A DNA stretch of 5,727 bases from UBA1479 sp963972065 (GCA_963972065.1 CAXAVJ010000139.1:1-5727); one strand, 5' to 3'; positions 1 through 5,727 are shown, counted from the first letter of the stretch. Translations and numbers: made by a program. Notes: generated by a model not told the origin, from the sequence alone.

Positions 1-1091
1 ACCCAGCCGCCGGAAACCGTCAGCCCCGCCGTCAGGCGGTTGCCATGGCCGGCGATTTCCCGTTCGTCGACGATCCGGCCATAGGCGCCGAAGTCGTGAT
101 AGGTGTAATCCAGGTACTGGAAGATCGGGTGGATCAGGTGCTTGTTCACGGCATAGCCGCCCAGTTCCAGCGTCGCCGTATCCAACTGCAAGGTCGTCTT
201 ATTGGCGACGCGCCAAGATTCGATATTGCGCTGGTAATCGCGGGTCAGATTGGCCGACGCCGCCGTCTTGGGATCGGTCAGGGCGGCGGTCTTGGTCACC
301 GAGCCGGGGATGTCCTGCTGAATGTCGGCGTAACCCATGTAGAAGCGGGTTTCCAAATTGGGATTGATGCGCCAGCCCACATTGCCCGAGGTACGGATGG
401 AATGCCCGCCGCTGTGATCGCGGTAGCCGTCCTGACGCAGCCAGGACGCCGTGGCGAAGGCATCGACAACGCCGTTGTTGCCGCCGCTTGAGACTTGGCC
501 CCGGCGGAACCCGAAGCTGCCCAGGTCGAGACGCCCCTGCGCAAGATCCGCGTCATATCCCGTGGGCGTCACGAAATTGATCGCCCCGCCCAGGGAATTG
601 GCACCAAAGCGCAGGGCGTTGGCACCCTTGTAGACCTCGGTATAACGAAACGCCGTCGGGTCCAGTTCCTGGAAATCCGTGCTGCCGTCGGCGGCGTTGA
701 CTGGCACACCGTCCTGGTACAACTGAATGCCACGCATGTGGAAATTCCGCGACAGACCCGAACCGCGGATCGACAGGCGCGAATCCTCGCCCCATTTCGG
801 CTGCACGAACACCCCCGGGGTAAAATCCAAAATGTCCTTGAGCGTGCCCGAGGCGGTGTCCTTCCAAGCCGTGTCGGGCACCAGTTCGACGCCGCCAGGG
901 GTGCGTTCGATCAGGCGGCGGGCATCGTCCGTGCCCGGCACGGTGAGCGACGGCGCGGCGGTCCCGGTGACGGTGACCGGGTTCATTTCGACGGGCGTCG
1001 CCGTGCCCTCGGCCGCCGCCGGCATGGCGGCCGCGGTCAGGGCCGTGGCGAAGAGGGCACCGAGCGGGCTATGGATCAGATATCGGTTCAT
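1..1091 (-). CDS. TonB-dependent outer-membrane receptor, N-terminal part (likely metal/copper-complex import)
   Basis: An outer-membrane active transporter powered by TonB-ExbB-ExbD. The frame stays open to the left edge, giving about 363 residues; the rest of the barrel lies outside the window. Residues 1-27 form a signal peptide ending AMPAAA before EG. A TonB-box-like segment MNPVTVTG follows at about 36-43. The plug domain runs from about 65 to 178, with TLKDILDFTPGVFVQ, LSIRGSGLSRNFHMRGIQLY, YQDGVPVN, VYKGANALRFGANSLGGAINFVTP. Barrel strands with alternating aromatics come after it. There is no STN domain, so it is a plain transporter and not a surface-signalling transducer. The start is set by AAGGAG at 1101-1106, 9 nt upstream. 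It lies 77 bp downstream of the YcnI gene on the same strand, probably in one operon. Copper or a copper chelate is inferred from the neighbours only; the plug does not look like NosA/OprC as I remember them. The family call is firm, the substrate is not. Confidence 0.93.
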   Translation of the reverse strand, partial: MNRYLIHSPLGALFATALTAAAMPAAAEGTATPVEMNPVTVTGTAAPSLTVPGTDDARRLIERTPGGVELVPDTAWKDTASGTLKDILDFTPGVFVQPKWGEDSRLSIRGSGLSRNFHMRGIQLYQDGVPVNAADGSTDFQELDPTAFRYTEVYKGANALRFGANSLGGAINFVTPTGYDADLAQGRLDLGSFGFRRGQVSSGGNNGVVDAFATASWLRQDGYRDHSGGHSIRTSGNVGWRINPNLETRFYMGYADIQQDIPGSVTKTAALTDPKTAASANLTRDYQRNIESWRVANKTTLQLDTATLELGGYAVNKHLIHPIFQYLDYTYHDFGAYGRIVDEREIAGHGNRLTAGLTVSGGW

Positions 1092-1168
1092 GGTCGTGTT
1101 CTCCTTGGCACCCGAGCCGTCCAGTGGCGCGCATTGCACCCCGGCGGTATCGGCCCCGGTGCGGGTCT

Positions 1169-1714
1169 TCAATGTTTGTGGGCTTGCGGGTTGGCCGTCA
1201 GTGTCAGGATGGGGGCTGGTGACGTGAGGTCCCGGCGCGATTGTCCCGGCGTCGGCACCTCGACCCAGGCGCGTGTCCCTTGCACGCAATCCTGGATGAC
1301 CGGAAAGATCAGCACTCCGCCGTCGGCGGCGTCCGGCAGCTTCATCTGCAGGGCGAACTCATCGAAGTGCTCGTTCGGCAGGGATCCGCCGTCCCACACG
1401 ATCTCGGAAACCACCTCCGTGACCGTCTTGCCGTGCGGGCCGGCAACCGGTTCCGGCAGCGTTTTCTTGCGGATGTCGATGGTCCAGCCCGCCTTGGGTT
1501 GGGGCCGTACGCTCAGGATACCGGACGGAATTTGCACCGTGACCCGGACGGTCGGCGACGTGCCGCAACCGTGGCCGATGCGGAACAGGCCTTTGAAATA
1601 GCTGCCTGCGGGTGCTTCGCGGGTATCGAGAACGACATGGGCGGATGCGGGCGCACCCATAAGACCTGAAATGAGAATCGCGCAACCGGCGGCTACGGGG
1701 AAACGTCGGGGCAT
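1169..1714 (-). CDS. YcnI/DUF1775-family periplasmic copper-binding protein
   Basis: A 181-residue exported protein of the YcnI (DUF1775) family. Members bind Cu(II) through the N-terminal histidine of the mature protein and are thought to act in copper handling or delivery in the periplasm. Residues 1-25 are a signal peptide ending GAPASA, so cleavage leaves His26 as the new N terminus (HVVLDTREAP). Glu33 is mature residue 8, the spacing I recall for the copper-binding Glu of Bacillus subtilis YcnI. Trp77, Trp107 and Trp150 are candidates for the Trp near the copper site. Cys50 and Cys143 could form a disulfide. Other family-like segments are WTIDIRKK, VSEIVWDGGSLPNEHFDEF and FPVIQDCVQG. There is no C-terminal membrane helix, unlike some Gram-positive members; the tail ends AHKH. 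AGGAG at 1721-1725, 6 nt before the ATG, supports the start. It sits between a DUF2946 gene and a TonB receptor gene, a copper-locus context. Confidence 0.93.
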   Translation of the reverse strand: MPRRFPVAAGCAILISGLMGAPASAHVVLDTREAPAGSYFKGLFRIGHGCGTSPTVRVTVQIPSGILSVRPQPKAGWTIDIRKKTLPEPVAGPHGKTVTEVVSEIVWDGGSLPNEHFDEFALQMKLPDAADGGVLIFPVIQDCVQGTRAWVEVPTPGQSRRDLTSPAPILTLTANPQAHKH

Positions 1715-1728
1715 GAATCGCTCCTGTA

Positions 1729-1786
1729 CATGTATTTTTCAAGCATGTTCATTACGGCGACATATCATGTATGTCAATTGCATGTT
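1729..1786. repeat. Pair of 21-bp direct repeats bracketing the YcnI promoter (candidate operator)
   Basis: Copies at 1729-1749 and 1766-1786, exactly 37 bp apart, share the pattern CATGTAT-N-T-N5-GCATGTT, with 15 of 21 positions identical. Each copy holds two CATGT half-sites spaced 15 bp apart. On the minus strand one copy covers the -35 TTGACA and the other lies just downstream of the candidate -10, where a repressor pair would be expected. The cognate regulator is not in the window and I do not recognise the motif as a known box. Copper control is inferred from the downstream genes. Confidence 0.45.
1751..1778 (-). promoter_or_regulatory. Candidate sigma-70 promoter for the YcnI–receptor operon
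   Basis: Read on the minus strand, a perfect -35 hexamer TTGACA lies at 1778-1773. It is followed, after 16 bp, by CGTAAT at 1756-1751, which matches four of six -10 positions. This AT-rich patch stands out in otherwise GC-rich DNA, and it points towards the YcnI start codon at 1714. An alternative -10, TAATGA at 1754-1749, gives an 18-bp spacer but matches less well. Assignment is by inspection only. Confidence 0.45.
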
Positions 1787-1829
1787 TAATTGAAATGGAT
1801 CCGCCGCGCGGGCATTACCAAGGGATGCG

Positions 1830-1864
1830 GCTGTCACGGAATGCCGTCAGGGCATGAAGACAGC
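1830..1864. terminator. Compound hairpin after the DUF2946 gene (possible terminator or processing structure)
   Basis: Two nested stems: an outer GCTGTC (1830-1835) / GACAGC (1859-1864) and an inner ATGCC (1841-1845) / GGCAT (1851-1855) with a 5-nt loop. It lies 35 bp past the DUF2946 stop codon, in the direction of transcription. No T-run follows on either strand, so it is not a standard intrinsic terminator. It could reduce read-through or stabilise the 3' end of the mRNA. The remaining intergenic DNA up to the YcnI start contains the promoter/repeat region listed separately. Confidence 0.3.
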
Positions 1865-1899
1865 TAAGAACGCCTTGGGCGCGTCGACGCGGGTGGAAA

Positions 1900-2325
1900 T
1901 CAGCCGAGGAGGATGGGAGGCGCCCGGGAACCGAGCGGCAGGCGGTCCGCCGACGCCGGCAGGCCGAGGGCGGCCGGCAGAAGGCCGGGGACGCTGCGAA
2001 CCGCATGGACCGTCACCGGGACAGGCTGTTCAGGAACCGCCAGGGCCTTGCCCGCAACCGTCGCGAAGGGACATTTCAGCGTCCCCTCGCCGCCCGGGGC
2101 GGCCGGGCCGTCCGGCGCAACCCGATTGCCCGACTTGTCGACAACGACAGTCTGCAGACCGGCCCCGGTACAGATGACGACCTCGTACCGGCCATCGCGC
2201 AGGGAGTCCGTGTCGAGCATGTAGCCCGCCGGAAGAACCGCATGCAGGGCGAACAGGAACAGGGCAAGCGTTGCGATCGCGCGCCGCGTCCCCGATCCGT
2301 ATCCTGCGTGTGTCCCCCTGATCAT
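1900..2325 (-). CDS. DUF2946-family small exported/membrane-anchored protein
   Basis: A 141-residue protein that I assign to DUF2946, a family of unknown biochemical role often found beside copper-related TonB receptors and YcnI genes. An N-terminal hydrophobic stretch, about residues 16-34 (AIATLALFLFALHAVLPAG), follows basic Arg14-Arg15 and looks like an export signal or anchor. Family-like landmarks follow: LPAGYML, the VVICTGAG segment with Cys52, a KCPF segment with Cys85, and a proline-rich end SRAPPILLG. Two cysteines could form a disulfide or bind metal; the CPFC form I associate with many members is absent. I chose ATG 2325 because the hydrophobic segment then sits near the N terminus. 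Its AGGGA is too close to be a good ribosome-binding site, and a start as far up as 2415 (171 residues) stays open. It is first in the minus-strand group, 185 bp before the YcnI gene, and diverges from the sigma gene. Confidence 0.75.
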   Translation of the reverse strand: MIRGTHAGYGSGTRRAIATLALFLFALHAVLPAGYMLDTDSLRDGRYEVVICTGAGLQTVVVDKSGNRVAPDGPAAPGGEGTLKCPFATVAGKALAVPEQPVPVTVHAVRSVPGLLPAALGLPASADRLPLGSRAPPILLG

Positions 2326-2430
2326 GTCCCTACGAAAGCACCGGCGCGGCGACCCTGTCCAGGATTTTTGTGCGACGCAATACAAGTTTCCGCCACACGG
2401 CGCCGCGCCAGGCACACCACCAAACGTTAT

Positions 2431-2445
2431 TGAGAATCATTCTCA
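2431..2445. promoter_or_regulatory. Fur box upstream of the FecI-type sigma gene
   Basis: TGAGAATCATTCTCA is a perfect 7-1-7 palindrome. It differs from the classical Fur core TGATAATNATTATCA at one symmetric position per arm (13 of 15 when N is counted). Weaker symmetry extends outward (TT at 2427-2428, AA at 2448-2449). It lies 128 bp before the sigma-factor ATG and 105 bp before the divergent DUF2946 start, so Fur with Fe(II) could repress either or both. No clear -35/-10 pair is visible next to it, although TTATTG at 2427-2432 is a possible -35 that would overlap the box. Confidence 0.8.
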
Positions 2446-2541
2446 TCAATTGTAGGCTGTCGGCGGTTGCGGGACCGGCTTCCCGGAACCGCCTGTTCAG
2501 CCCATGCCTTGCCTGCACACATCACGACACGACCAGGCCGA

Positions 2542-2577
2542 ATGAAGATGACCGACGACCACGGACCGGCAACATGA
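2542..2577 (+). CDS. Possible 11-residue leader peptide coupled to the sigma gene
   Basis: A short frame, MKMTDDHGPAT, ends in TGA at 2575-2577, overlapping the sigma-factor start as ATGA. Such overlaps allow translational coupling. The preceding AGGCCG is a poor ribosome-binding site, and the frame is too short to judge by composition, so this may be chance. It is listed because the sigma gene's own ribosome-binding site (ACGGA at 2561-2565) is also weak. Confidence 0.15.
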   Translation: MKMTDDHGPAT

Positions 2578-3101
2578 CGGCACGTCCGTTCCACTCCCTG
2601 GCCCAAGCTGCGGAGATCTATTACGAGGAACTTCGCCGCTTCATCCAGCGGCGGACGGGGTCGCTCGCCATCGCCGAAGACGTGGTCCAGGAAACCTGGA
2701 TTCGCGCGACCACATCCGGCGCCGTCATGCCCGACAACCCCCGGGCCTATCTGTATCGCATGGCGAGAAATCTGGCGATCGACCATATGCGCCGAAACCG
2801 GCGCCGGGAAACCTGGGTCGATGGCGATGCCGACGACGGGATGCTGGCGCACCTCGAAAGCCCAAGCCCCGCCCCCGACGATGTCGTCTCGTCGCGGCAG
2901 GAATGGCATATCCTGACCCAGGCAGTTGCGGAACTTCCCGATAAATGCCGCGAGGTCTTCCTGCTGTACCGCGGACGCGGCCTGACCATGCGACAGGTCG
3001 CCCAGACCTTGGGCATTTCCGACAAAACCGTGGAAAAACATATCGCCCGCGCCATGGTCCATTGCCGCCGGCGCCTGCGCGATGCCGGGCGCGACGTGTG
3101 A
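2574..3101 (+). CDS. FecI-type ECF RNA polymerase sigma factor
   Basis: A 175-residue extracytoplasmic-function sigma factor that directs RNA polymerase to iron-uptake promoters when released by its partner FecR. Sigma-70 region 2 spans about residues 12-77: YYEELRRFIQRRTGS, the core-binding stretch AEDVVQETWIRA, and YLYRMARNLAIDHMRRNRRRE for -10 melting and recognition. A short acidic/proline linker (about 82-108) follows. Region 4 spans about 113-168, with LPDKCREVFLLYRGRGLTMR and the helix-turn-helix VAQTLGISDKTVEKHIARAM that reads the -35 element. The length fits the FecI group, and no C-terminal accessory domain is present. The start at 2574 gives the usual short N terminus; the frame is open further upstream, but that part crosses the Fur box and has no family likeness. 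The FecR partner gene is next, after 145 bp, and the transducer receptor follows. The Fur box suggests iron repression. Confidence 0.93.
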   Translation: MTARPFHSLAQAAEIYYEELRRFIQRRTGSLAIAEDVVQETWIRATTSGAVMPDNPRAYLYRMARNLAIDHMRRNRRRETWVDGDADDGMLAHLESPSPAPDDVVSSRQEWHILTQAVAELPDKCREVFLLYRGRGLTMRQVAQTLGISDKTVEKHIARAMVHCRRRLRDAGRDV

Positions 3102-3246
3102 CCGCCCCAACGCCCCAGATGGGCTGGCCCCGAAAACCGGCTCGCGGATATCATGGGGGATTTTCCGGCCGCCAACCGTCTTATCCTTAAGAAGCCCCGC
3201 ATAGACCCGCCGACCCGGCACCCCGTTGACCCCGCAACAGGTTCAA

Positions 3247-4212
3247 ATGACCGACGATCAGGATCATTCCACCCCTCAGTCCCCGGACGACGCGATTTTC
3301 GCACAGGCCGTTTCGTGGCTGACGCGCCTGCGCGAACGGGACGCGGACGCGGCTGCTTTTCAAGCATGGCTTGCCGCCGATCCACGGCACGAAGCCGCCT
3401 TCGCCGAGGCTGAATGCCTGTGGGGACGGCTGGAACTGCCTGCCCGCAAGCTGGCCGATACGGAAATCGGACGAACCCGCACCACCCGGCGGCAACGCCC
3501 CCTGCGCGGCCTTGCCGCCGCCGCGGCCCTGATGATCCTACTGGGGGCCGGGCTGTTGTGGCGCGACGACATCGCGGTCCGCCTGCAAAGCGATCACATA
3601 ACGTCAATCGGCATGCGCACCCCCATTGACCTTGCCGACGGCAGCCGCATCACCCTGAACACCGACACGGCGATCGCCGTCGACATGGCCGATGACGGCC
3701 GTCATGTCCGTCTGTTCAGGGGGGAAGCCTGGTTCGATGTCGCGCCGGATGCCGCCCGCCCGTTTACGGTCGACACCCCCATGGGCACCGTCCGCGTGAC
3801 CGGTACGCGGTTCAACCTGCGCATCGCCGACGGCAAGGCCGACGTCAGTCTGACCGAAGGCCGGGTCAACCTGACCGGCAGCATGCCCGGTGAGGCCTTG
3901 ACCCTGGCGCCGGGGGAGAGCGCCCAGTTGACGGCGGCGGGGGTCTCGCCGCCGAAGCCCTTCGACCGGACCGCCGTGACTGCCTGGCTGCGCGAACAGT
4001 TCGTGTTCTATGACACGCCGTTGTCCAGCGTGGTTGCCGAAATCAATCGTTACAGCCCGGGCCGCATCGTGATCGCCAAGGACGCACTGCGCGACCTCAA
4101 GGTCAGCGGAGTATTCCGCACGGACAACCCCGGCGCGGCGCTTCGCGCCATCACGGACACCCTGCCCCTCAGCGCAACACGCATCACAGGCTTTCTCGTC
4201 GTGCTGCATTAA
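3247..4212 (+). CDS. FecR-family inner-membrane sigma regulator
   Basis: A 321-residue single-pass inner-membrane protein that relays the signal from the outer-membrane transducer to the ECF sigma factor, usually as an anti-sigma that can also be needed for sigma activity. The cytoplasmic N-terminal domain (DUF4880 type, about residues 16-64) has AVSWLTRLRERDADAAAFQAW and RHEAAFAEAECLWGRL. One membrane helix lies at about 88-105, after an Arg-rich stretch. The periplasmic FecR domain, about 124-209, carries DGSRITLNTDTAIAVD, LFRGEAWFDVAP, RPFTVDTPMGTVRVTGTRFN and LTEGRVNL. A C-terminal STN-like domain (DUF4974 type, about 252-320) has FYDTPLSSVVAEINRYSPGR. The ATG at 3247 is preceded by ACAGG with a 5-nt gap; an upstream in-frame TTG (3226) lacks such a site. 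The order sigma, FecR, transducer is the classic one. Confidence 0.94.
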   Translation: MTDDQDHSTPQSPDDAIFAQAVSWLTRLRERDADAAAFQAWLAADPRHEAAFAEAECLWGRLELPARKLADTEIGRTRTTRRQRPLRGLAAAAALMILLGAGLLWRDDIAVRLQSDHITSIGMRTPIDLADGSRITLNTDTAIAVDMADDGRHVRLFRGEAWFDVAPDAARPFTVDTPMGTVRVTGTRFNLRIADGKADVSLTEGRVNLTGSMPGEALTLAPGESAQLTAAGVSPPKPFDRTAVTAWLREQFVFYDTPLSSVVAEINRYSPGRIVIAKDALRDLKVSGVFRTDNPGAALRAITDTLPLSATRITGFLVVLH

Positions 4213-4237
4213 AGCCGCGCCGCGCCCGCCACCGAAG

Positions 4238-4255
4238 GGCATGAAAAATTATGCC
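4238..4255. other. Short AAAA-loop hairpin after the fecR-like gene
   Basis: GGCATGA (4238-4244) pairs with TTATGCC (4249-4255), including one G·T wobble, around an AAAA loop. It starts 25 bp past the FecR stop codon. No T-run follows, so termination is uncertain; it may separate the sigma/FecR transcript from the receptor transcript or act as an mRNA 3'-end structure. Confidence 0.3.
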
Positions 4256-4290
4256 GGCAGCACTGGGGGAAACGAACCTTCAGCCCCGTC

Positions 4291-4341
4291 TCATGTTCAT
4301 ATGATTTTGCTACTTAGTCGCAATTAAATATATGAACATGA
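4291..4341. repeat. Perfect 12-bp inverted repeat before the siderophore-receptor gene
   Basis: TCATGTTCATAT (4291-4302) and ATATGAACATGA (4330-4341) are exact reverse complements separated by 27 bp of AT-rich DNA. A smaller nested pair, TTGC (4307-4310) / GCAA (4320-4323), has almost the same centre. The right arm ends 4 nt before the receptor's AAGGGGG ribosome-binding site. It could be an operator bound at two half-sites, or an mRNA stem affecting translation. I do not recognise it as a Fur or other known box. The rest of the 149-bp intergenic gap shows only the small hairpin listed separately and no convincing ECF promoter. Confidence 0.6.
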
Positions 4342-4361
4342 ACTCAAGGGGGAATACGGGG

Positions 4362-5727
4362 ATGAACAACGAACACCAGGCCACCCGGGCATTGAACCGT
4401 GGGGCGACATTAATGGCGCGGTACGCCCTGCTGACCGGCGCGTCGCTACTGGCCCTGGCGCTGGCCACGCCCGCCGGTGCCGCGCCGGAGTCACTTCAGG
4501 CCAGCAACGGCACGGACAAGACCATCGAAAAGGCCCAGGCCGACGATCTCTTCACCTTCAAGATTGCCTCGAAGCCCCTGCCCCAGGCCATCGCCGAATT
4601 CTCGGCCGTCACCGGCCTTCAGGTTCTCTATACGGAGCCCGCCGTGTTCGAGCGGACCGCCCCGGCGCTGGTCGGCGACTTCACCGCGCGCGATGCCTTG
4701 ACCCAACTGCTTGCCGGCTCCGGCCTGATCGGGCGCTATACATCTTCCGCATCGGTCACCGTCGAATTGCCCGGCAAGGGCGCCAATGGCGACGTCATGA
4801 CCATGAACCCCGTGACCGTCGAGGGCCGGGGGGAAAAGGCCAGCGGCGCCGTTGCCGGCTATGTCGCGAAACGCAGCATGTCCGCGTCCAAGACCGACAC
4901 GCCGCTGATCGAAACCCCGCAATCGATCTCGGTCATCACCCGCGACCAGATGGACGCCCGCAACGTCAACAAGATCAACGAGGTGTTGCGCTATACCCCG
5001 GGCGTCGACCCGCAGCCGTATGGCAACGAGCCGCGCTATACCGACCTGCGCATGCGCGGATTGAACGCAACGACCAACGGCATTTTCCAGGATGGTCTGG
5101 CGCTGACCTTCCCCGATTACATCGTCAGCTACAACCCGGAACCCTGGGGCGCGGAACGGGTCGAAGTCCCGCGCGGCCCGGCCTCCGTGCTCTACGGACA
5201 GGGATCACCCGGCGGACTGGTCAACTATGTCTCCAAGCGCCCGACGACGGACCCCATCAACATCGTCCACTTTGAAGGCGGTGATTTCGACCGGTATCAG
5301 GGCAAGTTCGATTTCGCAGGGGCGATCGACGAGGCCAAGCAGTTCTCGTATCGCTTTACTGGCCTCTACCGCGACAGCGACACCTTCATCGACTTCATCG
5401 AGGACGACCGATACTGGTTTGCCCCACAGGTGAGCTGGCAGCCGTCGAAGAACACGACCGTGACGGTGTTCAGCCATTACCAGCAGGACAAGACCAAGAA
5501 CTCCCAGGCCCTTCCCAGGTCCGGGACGGTGGTCGCGAATGCGAACGGTGAGGTTCCGCTCAGCCGCTTCGTCGGCGAGCCGGATATCGACCGGGTCGAC
5601 CGGACGGAATACGCCATCGGATACGAAGTCTCGCACGACGTGGGCGAACGCCTGAAGCTCAGCCACAAACTGCGCTACAACAACGTCGATCTGGACGATG
5701 TCGTTGTTTACGGCTTGGGGTTCGACG
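4362..5727 (+). CDS. TonB-dependent siderophore receptor/transducer with STN domain, N-terminal part
   Basis: An outer-membrane ferric-siderophore receptor that also signals to FecR. The frame is open to the right edge (about 455 residues); the rest of the barrel is outside. A long signal peptide with hydrophobic core ALLTGASLLALALATPAGA ends near residue 40. The STN domain, about 62-136, has FTFKIASKPLPQAIAEFSAV, TGLQVLY and DALTQLLAGSGL; this periplasmic domain marks a transducer. A TonB-box-like MNPVTVEG lies at about 148-155. The plug, about 178-292, has TPQSISVITRDQM, INEVLRYTPGVDPQPYGNEP, LRMRGLNATTNGIFQDGL, RGPASVLYGQGSPGGLVNYV and SKRPT, the pattern of siderophore receptors. Barrel strands follow. 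AAGGGGG at 4346-4352, 9 nt upstream, favours ATG 4362; in-frame ATGs at 4332 and 4338 lie inside the inverted repeat and lack a good site. A Pro (269) stands where such receptors usually have Leu in the VEV-L-RGP strand. The particular siderophore cannot be named. Confidence 0.95.
   Translation, partial: MNNEHQATRALNRGATLMARYALLTGASLLALALATPAGAAPESLQASNGTDKTIEKAQADDLFTFKIASKPLPQAIAEFSAVTGLQVLYTEPAVFERTAPALVGDFTARDALTQLLAGSGLIGRYTSSASVTVELPGKGANGDVMTMNPVTVEGRGEKASGAVAGYVAKRSMSASKTDTPLIETPQSISVITRDQMDARNVNKINEVLRYTPGVDPQPYGNEPRYTDLRMRGLNATTNGIFQDGLALTFPDYIVSYNPEPWGAERVEVPRGPASVLYGQGSPGGLVNYVSKRPTTDPINIVHFEGGDFDRYQGKFDFAGAIDEAKQFSYRFTGLYRDSDTFIDFIEDDRYWFAPQVSWQPSKNTTVTVFSHYQQDKTKNSQALPRSGTVVANANGEVPLSRFVGEPDIDRVDRTEYAIGYEVSHDVGERLKLSHKLRYNNVDLDDVVVYGLGFD

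Noticed and set aside
495..1601. Long plus-strand open frame (368 codons) across the receptor and YcnI genes
   Set aside because: It is Arg/Gly/Pro-rich with no recognisable domain, spans two convincing minus-strand genes and the gap between them, and is typical of antisense frames in GC-rich DNA.
2370..2573. Extended N terminus for the sigma factor
   Set aside because: The extension runs through the Fur box and has no sigma-factor likeness; starting at 2574 gives the usual FecI length.
3119..3190. 23-codon open frame in the sigma–FecR gap
   Set aside because: No ribosome-binding site or family likeness; easily expected by chance.
3226..3246. TTG start seven codons upstream for FecR
   Set aside because: No ribosome-binding site precedes it, whereas ATG 3247 has ACAGG 5 nt upstream.
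2427..3607. Long minus-strand open frames opposite the sigma and FecR genes
   Set aside because: They have low-complexity Arg/Pro/Gly composition and no domain, and they oppose genes with clear sigma region 2/4 and FecR signatures.
3604..4242. 212-codon minus-strand open frame opposite the FecR gene
   Set aside because: No family likeness; the opposing frame has the complete FecR domain set.
4268..4290. Possible ECF promoter (GGAAAC ... CGTC) before the siderophore receptor
   Set aside because: The spacer is only 13 bp, shorter than usual for ECF promoters, and the -35 match is partial.

Overview
This is a GC-rich window with strongly GCC/CTG/ATC-biased codons, most likely from an alphaproteobacterium; a Rhodospirillales-type organism is my guess from style alone, and no taxonomic marker is present. 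It is a metal-acquisition region made of two divergent gene groups that meet at a Fur-box-bearing intergenic region around 2326-2573.

Left half (1-2325, all minus strand): reading leftward the order is a small DUF2946-family protein (1900-2325), a YcnI/DUF1775 periplasmic copper-binding protein (1169-1714), and a TonB-dependent outer-membrane receptor that runs off the window (1-1091). This gene set resembles the copper-starvation or copper-import clusters of alphaproteobacteria (Pcu-like loci, from memory). The receptor is therefore inferred to be a copper or copper-chelate importer, but its sequence alone does not prove the substrate. The gap between DUF2946 and the YcnI gene holds a compound hairpin (1830-1864), a candidate promoter, and two spaced direct repeats that bracket that promoter like operators.

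Right half (2574-5727, all plus strand): a complete FecI-type ECF sigma factor (2574-3101), a complete FecR-type membrane anti-sigma/sigma regulator (3247-4212), and the first ~455 residues of a siderophore-type TonB-dependent transducer with an N-terminal STN signalling domain (4362-end). Together they form a cell-surface signalling system. The receptor senses a ferric siderophore, its periplasmic STN domain contacts the FecR C-terminal domain, and FecR releases or activates the sigma factor, which transcribes the receptor gene. A near-consensus 7-1-7 Fur box (TGAGAATCATTCTCA, 2431-2445) upstream of the sigma gene supports iron control. A perfect 12-bp inverted repeat (4291-4302/4330-4341) sits just before the receptor's ribosome-binding site.

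Most genes belong to known families. The least explained elements are regulatory: the paired CATGT-based repeats before the YcnI gene, the 12-bp dyad before the siderophore receptor, and the CATGTTCAT word that the two regions share. I see no mobile elements, CRISPR arrays, tRNA or rRNA genes.
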